A stretch of DNA of 64,000 nt from Acidaminococcus massiliensis (lineage in GTDB: Bacteria > Bacillota > Negativicutes > Acidaminococcales > Acidaminococcaceae). Under the pieces are notes generated by a model that saw only the letters and a list, made by a program, of their open reading frames with translations, was not told the DNA's origin and did not search any database. Both the position numbers and the translations under genes were made by a program. The DNA lies in contig NZ_LT608315.1 in NCBI RefSeq assembly GCF_900095825.1, positions 921,873-985,872 of the forward strand, given 5' to 3'. Of this stretch, positions 25,867 through 33,155 are shown piece after piece (positions within the stretch are counted from its first letter, which is position 1; every line of letters starts with the position of its first letter).

Positions 25867-26332
25867 GGCAAAAATCCTTCCTTATAGAAAAAGTACCGCC
25901 CGACTGACCAGCCCGGCCGGCAGAATCTATTGTACATTTCTTGGGGGGAAAAAACAATGGAAGAAGGGCTGGAGTCGGGAATCAGAAATCCTAGGAAAGA
26001 ATCCGTCTGGCGGAAGGATCCTCGTAAACGAATGACACGGCAATCTTGTCAGAGAGATACCCTTACGGTATACTGGTATCCAGCAATGAACATGCAACGC
26101 AGTATCGTTTTCCAGAAAAGGAATCAAAGATATTTTAGCGGAGTTTCGCCGCAGGCAAGCCCTTCCCGGCCTCCCGGAGGGCAGTGATGAAAAAATCCTG
26201 CCCCTGCAGCTTTTTTAAGGAATCAGCGTCAGGGTCAAAGAATGGTACAGATGGCGGGCCTCCGGTTGTGCAGCCCCTACGGGTCCGAACTGCACATCTT
26301 AAAAATGTGTCTGCCAATTTATTCCTTTGATC
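25867..26332. other. Gene-poor 466-bp spacer with promoter and hairpin element
   Basis: No convincing gene is seen. The spacer holds the promoter at 26046-26074 and a CCCCTAC-type hairpin at about 26243-26300, in which GTGCAG pairs with CTGCAC. Short frames here lack ribosome sites and resemble nothing, so the promoter may serve the gene at 26333 or a lost gene. Confidence 0.4.
26046..26074 (+). promoter_or_regulatory. Promoter similar to that at 11551
   Basis: TTGTCA, a 17-bp spacer and TATACT. About 12 of 17 spacer bases also match the 11551 promoter, as do the GCAAT lead-in and the GG after the -10. Confidence 0.6.
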
Positions 26333-27067
26333 ATGAACATCGTCAGGGGAAAAAAGTGGTGGAAGAAGGTGCATCCATTGATCGTTGATGAACTGCAAAA
26401 TAAGGAAACCCACAATGCGAATTCTATAACATATGCATCATTGGCGGTCATCCCGTTGAGGATGCTTCAGTATGACTCATTGATGGAATATTACTTTCGT
26501 GAACCGGAACATATTTACCTAAAAAATCAAAAAGGAGAAACGATTAGCTTCGAACAGATATTTCGGGTCCTTCAATATAAAACCAATCAATCGGTGAAAT
26601 TCTGGACGATATACGGAGATGAGAGAGAAGGAAAGAAACTGAATCGGATCATTCTCAGAAAGGGAAAATGGGATGCAAAAGCGCAGATATCCCAATTGCA
26701 GCAAACAAAAGGATTGGGACTGCCAAAGGTAAAATTAGCCCTCCATGTTTGCAGTCAGCATGAAAAAGAAAAAATAACCCAAAAACTGAAAAAGGCAGAC
26801 AGAAAGACCTTTGATGGGATCCAGTTTGTCAAAACCGATGATTTCAATTTATGCAGTCATGAAGAATTTCATAGGAAATTGGATTGGGGAGCGGTAACGG
26901 TAATCTATAACAAGCAGAAAAAGATAAAAGGAATCAAAGAAATCCATCAAGTCACGGATTGCATCAATCAAATCATGGAGGGATCCCTATATGTAGCAGG
27001 CGAAGATATTGTGCTGGACTATACCTTTCCAATTGAACAATATATGAATAATGTATTGCATTCTTGA
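26333..27067 (+). CDS. Unknown soluble protein
   Basis: A 244-residue lysine-rich protein (for example KKVHPLIVDELQNKETHNA, and a charged KEKITQKLKKADRK segment) with no membrane helix and no motif I recognise. The frame is open only from 26303. The ATG at 26333 and a TTG at 26327 are the available starts, and neither has a good ribosome site, so the gene may be truncated at its 5' end or poorly expressed. AT-rich codon use differs from neighbours on both sides, pointing to transfer. It is flanked by hairpin elements. Confidence 0.5.
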   Translation: MNIVRGKKWWKKVHPLIVDELQNKETHNANSITYASLAVIPLRMLQYDSLMEYYFREPEHIYLKNQKGETISFEQIFRVLQYKTNQSVKFWTIYGDEREGKKLNRIILRKGKWDAKAQISQLQQTKGLGLPKVKLALHVCSQHEKEKITQKLKKADRKTFDGIQFVKTDDFNLCSHEEFHRKLDWGAVTVIYNKQKKIKGIKEIHQVTDCINQIMEGSLYVAGEDIVLDYTFPIEQYMNNVLHS

Positions 27068-27085
27068 ACAGCAGATTTTTTTGCC

Positions 27086-27133
27086 CTCTGGGCGGCCGGG
27101 ACGGGCTTCCCACAGGAAGCCCCTACACCGTTG
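27086..27133 (+). repeat. Intergenic hairpin element with CCCCTAC
   Basis: GGGCTTCC and GGAAGCCC form a perfect stem around CACA, preceded by GGGCGGCCGGGAC and followed by CCTACACC. It resembles the elements near 12.98 and 26.25 kb. Confidence 0.4.
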
Positions 27134-27283
27134 GTGTCAAAGCCTTAACAGGAAATCATAGAAACGAGATTTTCGATTGATTCATTTCTATGACCGTTGT
27201 ATCCATAGTCCGACATCAACGTGATAGCTGCGCGTCGTTTTCATAGTCAAGACCTCTGGCGTGAGACGGTGGGTGTGAGACTG

Positions 27284-27292
27284 TGTTATAAT
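27284..27292 (+). promoter_or_regulatory. Extended -10 promoter of the HAD/phosphatase operon
   Basis: TGTTATAAT combines a perfect -10 with the TGn extension, about 42 bp upstream of the HAD gene start. No clear -35 is present. Confidence 0.5.
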
Positions 27293-27334
27293 AGGAAATC
27301 ATTGTAAAGCTATCACTGACAAAGGAAGGAACCT

Positions 27335-28102
27335 ATGGCTAAAAAATATTTTTTCTTTGACATCGATCGGACCCTGGGGCTGGGAATCACTGGGCAGGTG
27401 CCGGAAGACACCCAGTATTGTGTGGATGAACTCCAGCGGGAGGGGCATTTTGTAGCTCTGGCCACGGGCCGGCTCCAGTGTGATGCGGCGGCTTTTGCGG
27501 CCAAGCACGGCATCCGTTCCATGGTGGCCGACGGGGGCAACAGCCTGACCGTGGATGGAAAGATCCTGGAAATGGAGGGGTTGCCCCTGGCACCGGCTAA
27601 GGCCCTGCTCCGGGAACTGACGGAACGGAACCAGCCTTGGTCCGTGGTGCTGGACAACACCCTGGACCGGTATACCCCTTATGCGGACTATCCCCGGGAA
27701 GATCCGGGGAATTACATGAACACCAAAGTCCAGCCGGTGGACATCGGCAGCCTGGACCAGGTGTACAAAATCATGTACGTCCGGGAACAGCCGGGTACGG
27801 AACCGGCGGACCGGCGGCAGCTGCCCCATCTGCCCTTCATCGACAACACCTGGCTGGTGGAACCGGTGGACAAAGGGGCCGGCATCGAAAAGCTCATGGG
27901 CCTTATGGGAGCGGATCCAAAGGATGCAGTGGTGTTCGGAGACGGGCTCAACGACATCACCATGTTCCGGAAGCCTTTTTTCGGGGTGGCCATGGGGAAC
28001 GCCCGGCCGGTAATCAAAGAACGGGCGGACTACATCACCGACGACAACGACAAGGGAGGCATCCTCAATGCCTGCCGGAAGTTCGGATGGATAAAAGAGT
28101 AA
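27335..28102 (+). CDS. HAD-superfamily Cof-type phosphatase
   Basis: A 255-residue HAD-IIB (Cof-like) hydrolase that dephosphorylates sugar phosphates or similar small metabolites in the cytoplasm. Motif I is FFDIDRTL (Asp9 nucleophile, Asp11), with Arg where Gly is usual. Motif II is ALATGR. Motif IV is VVFGDGLNDITMF, followed by GVAMGNA. The lysine of motif III is in VDKGAGIEKLM. A strong AAAGGAAGG ribosome site is present. The next gene, a secreted phosphatase, starts 22 bp downstream, so the two probably form one operon. Confidence 0.9.
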   Translation: MAKKYFFFDIDRTLGLGITGQVPEDTQYCVDELQREGHFVALATGRLQCDAAAFAAKHGIRSMVADGGNSLTVDGKILEMEGLPLAPAKALLRELTERNQPWSVVLDNTLDRYTPYADYPREDPGNYMNTKVQPVDIGSLDQVYKIMYVREQPGTEPADRRQLPHLPFIDNTWLVEPVDKGAGIEKLMGLMGADPKDAVVFGDGLNDITMFRKPFFGVAMGNARPVIKERADYITDDNDKGGILNACRKFGWIKE

Positions 28103-28124
28103 GTGCAGAGGGAAGAGGGGTAAG

Positions 28125-29033
28125 ATGAAGATTTGGAAAATCGTGACGGGGGTGCTGGTATTCAGCCAGATTTCTCTGGGGATGGTCCTGGCGGCAGCAC
28201 CGTCTCTTGATAACATCGTCAAACCTTCCAAGGGCTATGTGTGGCGTCTGGATGCGGCCAACAAACTCCGGCTGCCCCGGTCCTGGCGGGTGGATGCCGC
28301 CAATCGCATGAGCGGCAGCGGCCAGCCTTCCATCCTGAATCTGGCGGCGCTGACCCAGGAACTGCAGAAACAGGGCATCCAGCCCAAACAGGTGATCCTG
28401 GTGGACCTGCGCCAGGAGGACCATGGATACCTGAACGGCGCGGCGGTAAGCTGGTACGGGGACAACAATTGGGCCAATGTGGGGAAATCCGATGCCGCCA
28501 TCCGGCAGGAGGAAGCCCGGCGGCTGGAAAAGGAGGAAAACCGGGAAACATCCTACTACCATCTGGACAAAAAGAAAAAGCCCCATTATAAGGGAACGGA
28601 AAAAGTCCAGACGGCCCTGACGGAACAGCAGGCGGCGGCTCTGTTCGGCCTGGGCTATGCCCGGTTTGCCAGTACGGACCATACCTGGCCGGAACCGGAA
28701 GAAGTGGATGCCTTCCTCCAGTGGCAGAAATCCCTGCCGGGAGATGCCTGGCTCCATTTCCACTGCCAGGCCGGGAAAGGCCGGACCACCGCCTATATGA
28801 TCATGCGGGATATCTGGCTCAACGGGCAGCAGGACAGCCTGGAAACCATCTGTTCCCGGCAGCATGCCCTGGGGGGACAGGATGTGCTCAACATGACCCA
28901 TAAGGAAGGGTGGCGCCAGACCATCGACGACCACAAAATCTACCGGCTGAAGCAGTTCTATACGTATGTAAAAGAACTCCAACAGGGAAAAATCACCCAA
29001 AGCTGGACGGATTATCTGAAAGAGAATCCCTAA
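28125..29033 (+). CDS. Secreted cysteine phosphatase (PTP-like phytase family)
   Basis: A 302-residue exported phosphatase with an N-terminal signal peptide (about 1-25, ending near MVLAAAP). The P-loop HCQAGKGRTT (His213, Cys214, Arg220) is the HCxxGxxRT signature of protein-tyrosine-phosphatase-like inositol polyphosphatases, and closely parallels the HCEAGVGRT of the Selenomonas ruminantium phytase. A WPD-like general acid region reads STDHTWPEPEEVDAF. It probably removes phosphate from inositol phosphates or phosphoproteins in the periplasm or at the surface. Key residues are intact. The length is slightly shorter than the Selenomonas enzyme. Confidence 0.87.
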   Translation: MKIWKIVTGVLVFSQISLGMVLAAAPSLDNIVKPSKGYVWRLDAANKLRLPRSWRVDAANRMSGSGQPSILNLAALTQELQKQGIQPKQVILVDLRQEDHGYLNGAAVSWYGDNNWANVGKSDAAIRQEEARRLEKEENRETSYYHLDKKKKPHYKGTEKVQTALTEQQAAALFGLGYARFASTDHTWPEPEEVDAFLQWQKSLPGDAWLHFHCQAGKGRTTAYMIMRDIWLNGQQDSLETICSRQHALGGQDVLNMTHKEGWRQTIDDHKIYRLKQFYTYVKELQQGKITQSWTDYLKENP

Positions 29034-29095
29034 AAAAGGGGCTGCTGACTGTCGGCCGCTGACAATCTTTGAGGAAACTTATAACCTGCAGGTTA

Positions 29096-29140
29096 CAGGC
29101 TGTTGCCAGAAGGAAACTTCTGGAGCGGCCTGTTTTCTTT
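29096..29140 (+). terminator. Terminator of the phosphatase operon
   Basis: CCAGAAG and CTTCTGG around GAAA, with outer CAGGC and GCCTG arms, are followed by a T-rich run. A 14-bp palindrome TAACCTGCAGGTTA sits just upstream at 29082-29095. Confidence 0.75.
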
Positions 29141-29184
29141 TATAATGGGGCCAAAAGAAATCCTAAAGGAAAGGAAAGCAAATC

Positions 29185-30036
29185 ATGGAACATGTTGTAC
29201 TGAACAATGGGGTTGTCATGCCCCTGGAAGGGTTCGGGGTCTTCCAGATCCCGGATCCGGCGGAATGTGAAGAAGTGACCTGGGGAGCCCTTAAAGCCGG
29301 CTATCGGCTGCTGGATACGGCGGCCGCCTATGGCAATGAAGAAGCGGTGGGCCGTGCCATCCGGAAAAGCGGCATCCCCCGGGAAGAGATTTTTGTCACT
29401 TCCAAACTGTGGGTGCAGGATTACGGCTATGAAAAGGGCAAAGCCGGCCTGGAACAATCCCTGGAAAAACTGGGGCTGGATTATTTGGACCTGTATCTGC
29501 TCCACCAGCCGGTGGGAGATGTGCTGGGATCCTGGAAAGCCCTGGAAGAAGCCTATCAGGATGGAAAAATCCGGGCCATTGGGGTGGCCAACTTCTATCC
29601 GGCTCCCCTGGCGGATTTCTGTGAAACCGTGGAAATCCTGCCGGCGGTGGACCAGGTGGAACTCCATCCCTTCTTTGCCCAGCCCAAAGCCCTGGAAAAC
29701 ATGAAAGCCTATGGGGTGCAGCCCCAGGCCTGGGGACCGCTGGCTGAAGGAAAGCACAATATCTTCACCCATCCGGTGCTGACAGCCATTGGCCAAAAAT
29801 ACGGCAAGACAGCGGCCCAGGTGGCTCTTCGCTGGAATGTCCAGCGGGGGGTGTCCATCATCCCAAAATCCGTCCATTGTGACCGGATCAAACAGAATCT
29901 GGACATCTGGGATTTCCAGCTGACCGAAGAGGATATGGCCCAGATTGGAACCCTGGATCTGGGACACAGCGAAATCGTGGACCACGGGGATCCGGCCTTT
30001 ATCCAGATGCTCCACCATTGGAAGATCCACTCCTGA
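29185..30036 (+). CDS. Aldo/keto reductase
   Basis: A 283-residue NADPH-dependent aldo/keto reductase of the AKR5-type (2,5-diketo-gluconate reductase-like). The catalytic tetrad is seen in LLDTAAAYGNE (Asp and Tyr), VTSKLW (Lys) and LLHQPVGD (His). The C-terminal cofactor segment is SIIPKSVHCDRIKQN. It is a cytoplasmic TIM barrel that reduces aldehydes or ketones. It is preceded by AAAGGAAAGG. A short strong-ribosome-site frame follows, then a LysR gene that may regulate it. Confidence 0.93.
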   Translation: MEHVVLNNGVVMPLEGFGVFQIPDPAECEEVTWGALKAGYRLLDTAAAYGNEEAVGRAIRKSGIPREEIFVTSKLWVQDYGYEKGKAGLEQSLEKLGLDYLDLYLLHQPVGDVLGSWKALEEAYQDGKIRAIGVANFYPAPLADFCETVEILPAVDQVELHPFFAQPKALENMKAYGVQPQAWGPLAEGKHNIFTHPVLTAIGQKYGKTAAQVALRWNVQRGVSIIPKSVHCDRIKQNLDIWDFQLTEEDMAQIGTLDLGHSEIVDHGDPAFIQMLHHWKIHS

Positions 30037-30063
30037 AAATATGGCAGAAAGGAGGACGGGAAC

Positions 30064-30168
30064 ATGTTCTTTTCCAAAGAAGAAAAAGGGGCTCTTCAGG
30101 CCTATACCTTGAAAGTGTGCAGCCTTATCGTACTGCTGCTGACCCTGTCTTCCAAAAAATTCTGTTGA
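30064..30168 (+). CDS. Possible 34-residue small membrane protein
   Basis: This 34-codon frame has a consensus AAAGGAGGACG ribosome site. It encodes a charged N-terminus (FSKEEKG) and one hydrophobic stretch (SLIVLLLTL). It may be a real small membrane protein or the truncated start of a larger lost gene. No homologue is recognised. Confidence 0.4.
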   Translation: MFFSKEEKGALQAYTLKVCSLIVLLLTLSSKKFC

Positions 30169-30203
30169 AAATAAAGGGAGAAGTTACTACCGGATAGAAT
30201 AAG

Positions 30204-30224
30204 TTCTATAGAAACTCTATAGAA
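30204..30224 (+). promoter_or_regulatory. Tandem TCTATAGAA palindromes
   Basis: TTCTATAGAA (30204-30213) and CTCTATAGAA (30215-30224) stand 11 bp apart, one helical turn, directly before the LysR ribosome site. They look like a regulator-binding pair, possibly autoregulatory. Confidence 0.45.
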
Positions 30225-30237
30225 GGGGATGATTCCC

Positions 30238-31152
30238 GTGCCCAATCCGTTGTACAATCCCCAGATTCTCACCTTTCTGAAGGTGGCGGAAGCTGGCAGC
30301 TTCAATAAAGCGGCGGAAGACCTTCATATTTCTCCTCCTGCGGTGATCAAGCAGATCAATTTGCTGGAGGCGGCCCTGGATCTGCGGCTGTTCAGCCGGT
30401 CCCACCGGGGACTGGAACTGACCACAGCTGGGGAATCCTTGCTCCAGGATGCCCGGTATCTGATCCAGTACTGCCAGGATTCCGTCCAGCGGGCCCAGTC
30501 TGCCCGGCAGAAGGAGCAGAAGGTGATCCGGCTGGGGACCAGTCCCATGACTCCGGTGGATTTCCTGCTGGATCTGTGGCCCAAGCTCCAACAGGTCAGT
30601 GCGGATATCCAGTTCCACCTGATCCCCTATGACAATACCATTGAAAGTGCCCGGGAAATCCTGAAGAACCTGGGCCAGAACATCGATGTGGTGGCCGGGG
30701 TATTTGATGAAGGGATGTTCCATCTCCATGAATATTGTACCGGGCTGGCCATCCAGAAGCAGCCCATGGAAATCTATATGCCAGTGAACCATCCTCTGAC
30801 GAAAAAATCCAACCTCACCTGGAAGGATCTGGAGGGAGAGACACTCTGTGTGATCCAGGCCGGATGGAGCAACCAGATGGACAAGCTCCGGGCGGAGATC
30901 ACTCTCCGGCATCCTGGAGTGAAAATGCGGGACTTTCCCTTTTTCAATCTGGAAATCTTCAATGCCTGCGTCAACCAGGGCTGGCTGCTGGTGGGATTTC
31001 CCATCTGGGAAAACAGCCACCCGCTCCTGACCAGCCGCACCATGGACTGGGACTACGCCATGGATTACGGAATCCTGTACAATCCAATTCCTTCAAAACC
31101 GGTCCAATATTTCCTGAAAGCCCTGAAAAAGGTGCTGGAGCTGCCGGAGTGA
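30238..31152 (+). CDS. LysR-family transcriptional regulator
   Basis: A 304-residue LysR protein: helix-turn-helix in TFLKVAEAGSFNKAAEDLHI with SPPAVIKQINLLE, and an effector domain from about residue 90. I chose the GTG at 30238 because the AAGGGG ribosome site (30223-30228) directly abuts the in-frame ATG at 30229, leaving no spacing, whereas it is 9 bp from the GTG. Tandem palindromes precede the ribosome site. Likely targets are the aldo/keto reductase upstream or itself. It is convergent with the alcohol dehydrogenase gene. Confidence 0.9.
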   Translation: MPNPLYNPQILTFLKVAEAGSFNKAAEDLHISPPAVIKQINLLEAALDLRLFSRSHRGLELTTAGESLLQDARYLIQYCQDSVQRAQSARQKEQKVIRLGTSPMTPVDFLLDLWPKLQQVSADIQFHLIPYDNTIESAREILKNLGQNIDVVAGVFDEGMFHLHEYCTGLAIQKQPMEIYMPVNHPLTKKSNLTWKDLEGETLCVIQAGWSNQMDKLRAEITLRHPGVKMRDFPFFNLEIFNACVNQGWLLVGFPIWENSHPLLTSRTMDWDYAMDYGILYNPIPSKPVQYFLKALKKVLELPE

Positions 31153-31186
31153 AAGGGGCTGCTGCACATGCAACAGCCCCTTTTTT
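31152..31186. terminator. Shared terminator of LysR and alcohol dehydrogenase genes
   Basis: GGGGCTGCTGCA and TGCAACAGCCCC nearly form a perfect stem, with As before and six Ts after, between two convergent genes. Confidence 0.88.
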
Positions 31187-32346
31187 CATTCACACTCCAG
31201 CAGCACCTGGAGCAGTTCTTCTCGGGTGAATTTCTTCGGGCAGCCTCCGGTAAGGATGGTGGTATCTGCTATGGCCTTCAGATCCGTGTCTTCCGGGATG
31301 CCCAGTTCTCGGAAGCTGGTGGGGAGACCGATTTCCTTGATAAAGGCGGTCAGCTGGTCCACAAAGGCACTGGCCAGTTCTTCCTGGGACTTGCCTGCCG
31401 GCTCCACACCCCATACGTTCACGGCCAGCCGGGCAAACTGTCCGGCGGCTTCCGGCAGATAGTGGCGGTACAGCGCCGGATGGAGCACGGCCAGGCCTCT
31501 CCCATGATTGCAGTTGGTGTAAGCCCCCAGCTGGTGTTCCAGCATATGGCACTGGAAGTCTCCAGTCTTGCCAATCTTCAGGATACCGTTTTCTCCCATA
31601 GCAGCCGCCCAGAGCAGTTCGCTGCGGATCTGAGTATCCTGGGGATCCTGGAGGGTCTTCCGGATGTTCCGGATGATGTTCCGCTGACAGGCTTCGTTGA
31701 TCTCATCAGAAAGATTCACCTCCCGGGGAGAACCCAGATAGGTTTCCATACAGTGGCTCAGGGAATCAAAGGCACCGGAAATCACCTGTCCCAGGGGCAT
31801 GGTCAGGGTATAGGACGGATCCAGGATGGCGAAATCATAGAAAGCGCCCCAAAGTGGAGATTTGCTCTTTTTGGCTTCGTGGGTGATCACGGCCCCGTTG
31901 TTCATTTCAGCCCCGGTGCCAAAAGCTGTGACCACAGCCCCCATGGGCAGGAATTTCTCAGGCTGCTGGTGCTGGGCGTATTCATATTCCCAGATGTCTT
32001 CTTCCAGAAGAGCCTGGGCGGAAATGATCTTGCAGCAGTCCAGGACGGATCCGCCGCCTACGGCCAGGATAAAGTCGATTTTCTGTTCCCGGGCCAGACG
32101 GGCGCCTTCCTGGACCTTTTCGTAGGTGGGATTGGACATGATCCCGGAAAAATCGAAGACGGTTTTGCCGGCTTTTTTTAAGAGATCCGTCAGTTCTTCA
32201 TAAACGCCGTTTCGTTTGATGGAACCGCCCCCATAGGCCAGCAGCACATTGGGGCCCACTTTGGCCAGTTCCGCCGGCAGGTTGGCAGGGGCGGCTCCTT
32301 TTCCAAAATAGGTTTTGACAGGGTAGCTGTAAGTAAATGCTTCCAT
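31186..32346 (-). CDS. Iron-containing alcohol dehydrogenase (BdhA/YqhD-like)
   Basis: A 386-residue group III alcohol dehydrogenase that reduces aldehydes with NAD(P)H. The cofactor motif AVGGGSVLDCCKII is at about residues 93-106. Metal ligands are expected in SGAFDSLSHCMETYL and in the EHQLGAYTNCNHGRGLAVLHP block, which has the family histidines. The start is set at the ATG at 32346 (MEAFTYSYPVKTYFG) behind GGAAGGAAG, rather than the longer open frame. It is divergent from a merR gene. Its promoter has a 19-bp spacer containing a CCGG dyad, almost the same as the merR promoter, so it is probably induced by the MerR protein, perhaps by aldehydes. Confidence 0.92.
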   Translation of the reverse strand: MEAFTYSYPVKTYFGKGAAPANLPAELAKVGPNVLLAYGGGSIKRNGVYEELTDLLKKAGKTVFDFSGIMSNPTYEKVQEGARLAREQKIDFILAVGGGSVLDCCKIISAQALLEEDIWEYEYAQHQQPEKFLPMGAVVTAFGTGAEMNNGAVITHEAKKSKSPLWGAFYDFAILDPSYTLTMPLGQVISGAFDSLSHCMETYLGSPREVNLSDEINEACQRNIIRNIRKTLQDPQDTQIRSELLWAAAMGENGILKIGKTGDFQCHMLEHQLGAYTNCNHGRGLAVLHPALYRHYLPEAAGQFARLAVNVWGVEPAGKSQEELASAFVDQLTAFIKEIGLPTSFRELGIPEDTDLKAIADTTILTGGCPKKFTREELLQVLLECE

Positions 32347-32367
32347 GAGAATACTTCCTTCCTTTTG

Positions 32368-32397
32368 ACCGGCAGCAGAACTGCCGGTGTTTTTTTG
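32368..32397. promoter_or_regulatory. CCGGCAG dyad in the alcohol dehydrogenase leader
   Basis: ACCGGCAG and CTGCCGGT around CAGAA, followed on the plus strand by GTTTTTTT. The arms share the CCGG(T/C)A core of the two MerR-type promoters. It may be a third operator in the leader, or a terminator hairpin for plus-strand transcription. Confidence 0.5.
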
Positions 32398-32407
32398 ATT
32401 ATCCTTT

Positions 32408-32438
32408 ACTGTACGCTCCGGCAGCAACTACCGGTCAA
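32408..32438 (-). promoter_or_regulatory. MerR-type promoter of the alcohol dehydrogenase gene
   Basis: On the minus strand TTGACC is followed by a 19-bp spacer and TACAGT. The spacer contains CCGGTA...GCCGG, a dyad matching the merR promoter. A 19-bp spacer is the hallmark of promoters that MerR proteins activate by DNA distortion. Confidence 0.75.
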
Positions 32439-32622
32439 GGACTTTTTTGAGAAATACCAGGACTTTTTTCTGGTGAGAACCCAAAGGCTTCTGCCCGTTA
32501 AACAGAGGAAAACTTCTGGAAATCCAGGATTTCCGTATAATGGAAACTGCGTTGGGGTGATGCTCCCCGGCTTTCCGGATCGATTACTGAAATCGGGGAC
32601 AGGGAAAAAATAAAAAAAGCTC

Positions 32623-32653
32623 TTGACCGGTAGTACATACCGGATGGTACATT
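32623..32653 (+). promoter_or_regulatory. MerR-type promoter of the merR operon
   Basis: TTGACC, a 19-bp spacer and TACATT. The spacer holds the perfect arms CCGGTA and TACCGG around GTACA. The first eleven bases are identical to the alcohol dehydrogenase promoter. Confidence 0.78.
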
Positions 32654-32714
32654 GGATATAACCTTTAAAGGAAACAGCCAAAGAACATTCTGCAGAACAA
32701 GGGAGTGACTGTCG

Positions 32715-33128
32715 ATGTATACCATGAAACAGGCCTGTGAAGCTACGGGTCTTCCTTATGAAACCCTGAAATTCTACTGCAATGAGGGACTGATCCCCCA
32801 TGTGAAACGGGACCGGCTGAACCGGCGGATCTTCAGCGAACACGATGTGGCCTGGATCAAAAGCCTGAAATGTCTGAAGGGCTGCGGACTCAGCATCCAG
32901 GAAATGCGGGAGTATCTGCAAATGTGCCTCCAGGGACCGGCATCCATTCCCAAACGGAAAAAAATGCTGAAGGAAAAAAGAAAAAATCTGGAGGAAAAGA
33001 TCCAGGAAATCCAGGAATCCATTGCCTACATTGACTGGAAAGAAACGTTCTATGATGATGTGCTGTCGGGGAAAAAGCCCTATGTAAGCAACCTGCTGCC
33101 GGAATATGCAGAGGACAGTGAAAAATAA
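32715..33128 (+). CDS. MerR-family regulator (AdhR/NmlR-like)
   Basis: A 137-residue MerR regulator. The N-terminal winged helix (MYTMKQACEATGLPYETLKFYCNEGLI) is followed by the second HTH region and a C-terminal dimerisation coiled coil (about 85-110, KRKKMLKEKRKNLEEKIQEI). Cysteines at 53, 57 and 71 include one near the position of the redox- or aldehyde-sensing cysteine of AdhR-type proteins. Two promoters with 19-bp spacers and a shared dyad, one for this operon and one for the divergent alcohol dehydrogenase, point to a local regulon. The effector may be an aldehyde or electrophile, by analogy. Confidence 0.9.
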   Translation: MYTMKQACEATGLPYETLKFYCNEGLIPHVKRDRLNRRIFSEHDVAWIKSLKCLKGCGLSIQEMREYLQMCLQGPASIPKRKKMLKEKRKNLEEKIQEIQESIAYIDWKETFYDDVLSGKKPYVSNLLPEYAEDSEK

Positions 33129-33155
33129 AGAAAAGACAAAAAGGAGGAAACTATA

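Noticed and set aside
25930-26187. 85-codon frame with a TTG-type start near the 26046 promoter
   Set aside because: No ribosome site, unusual composition, and it spans the promoter itself.
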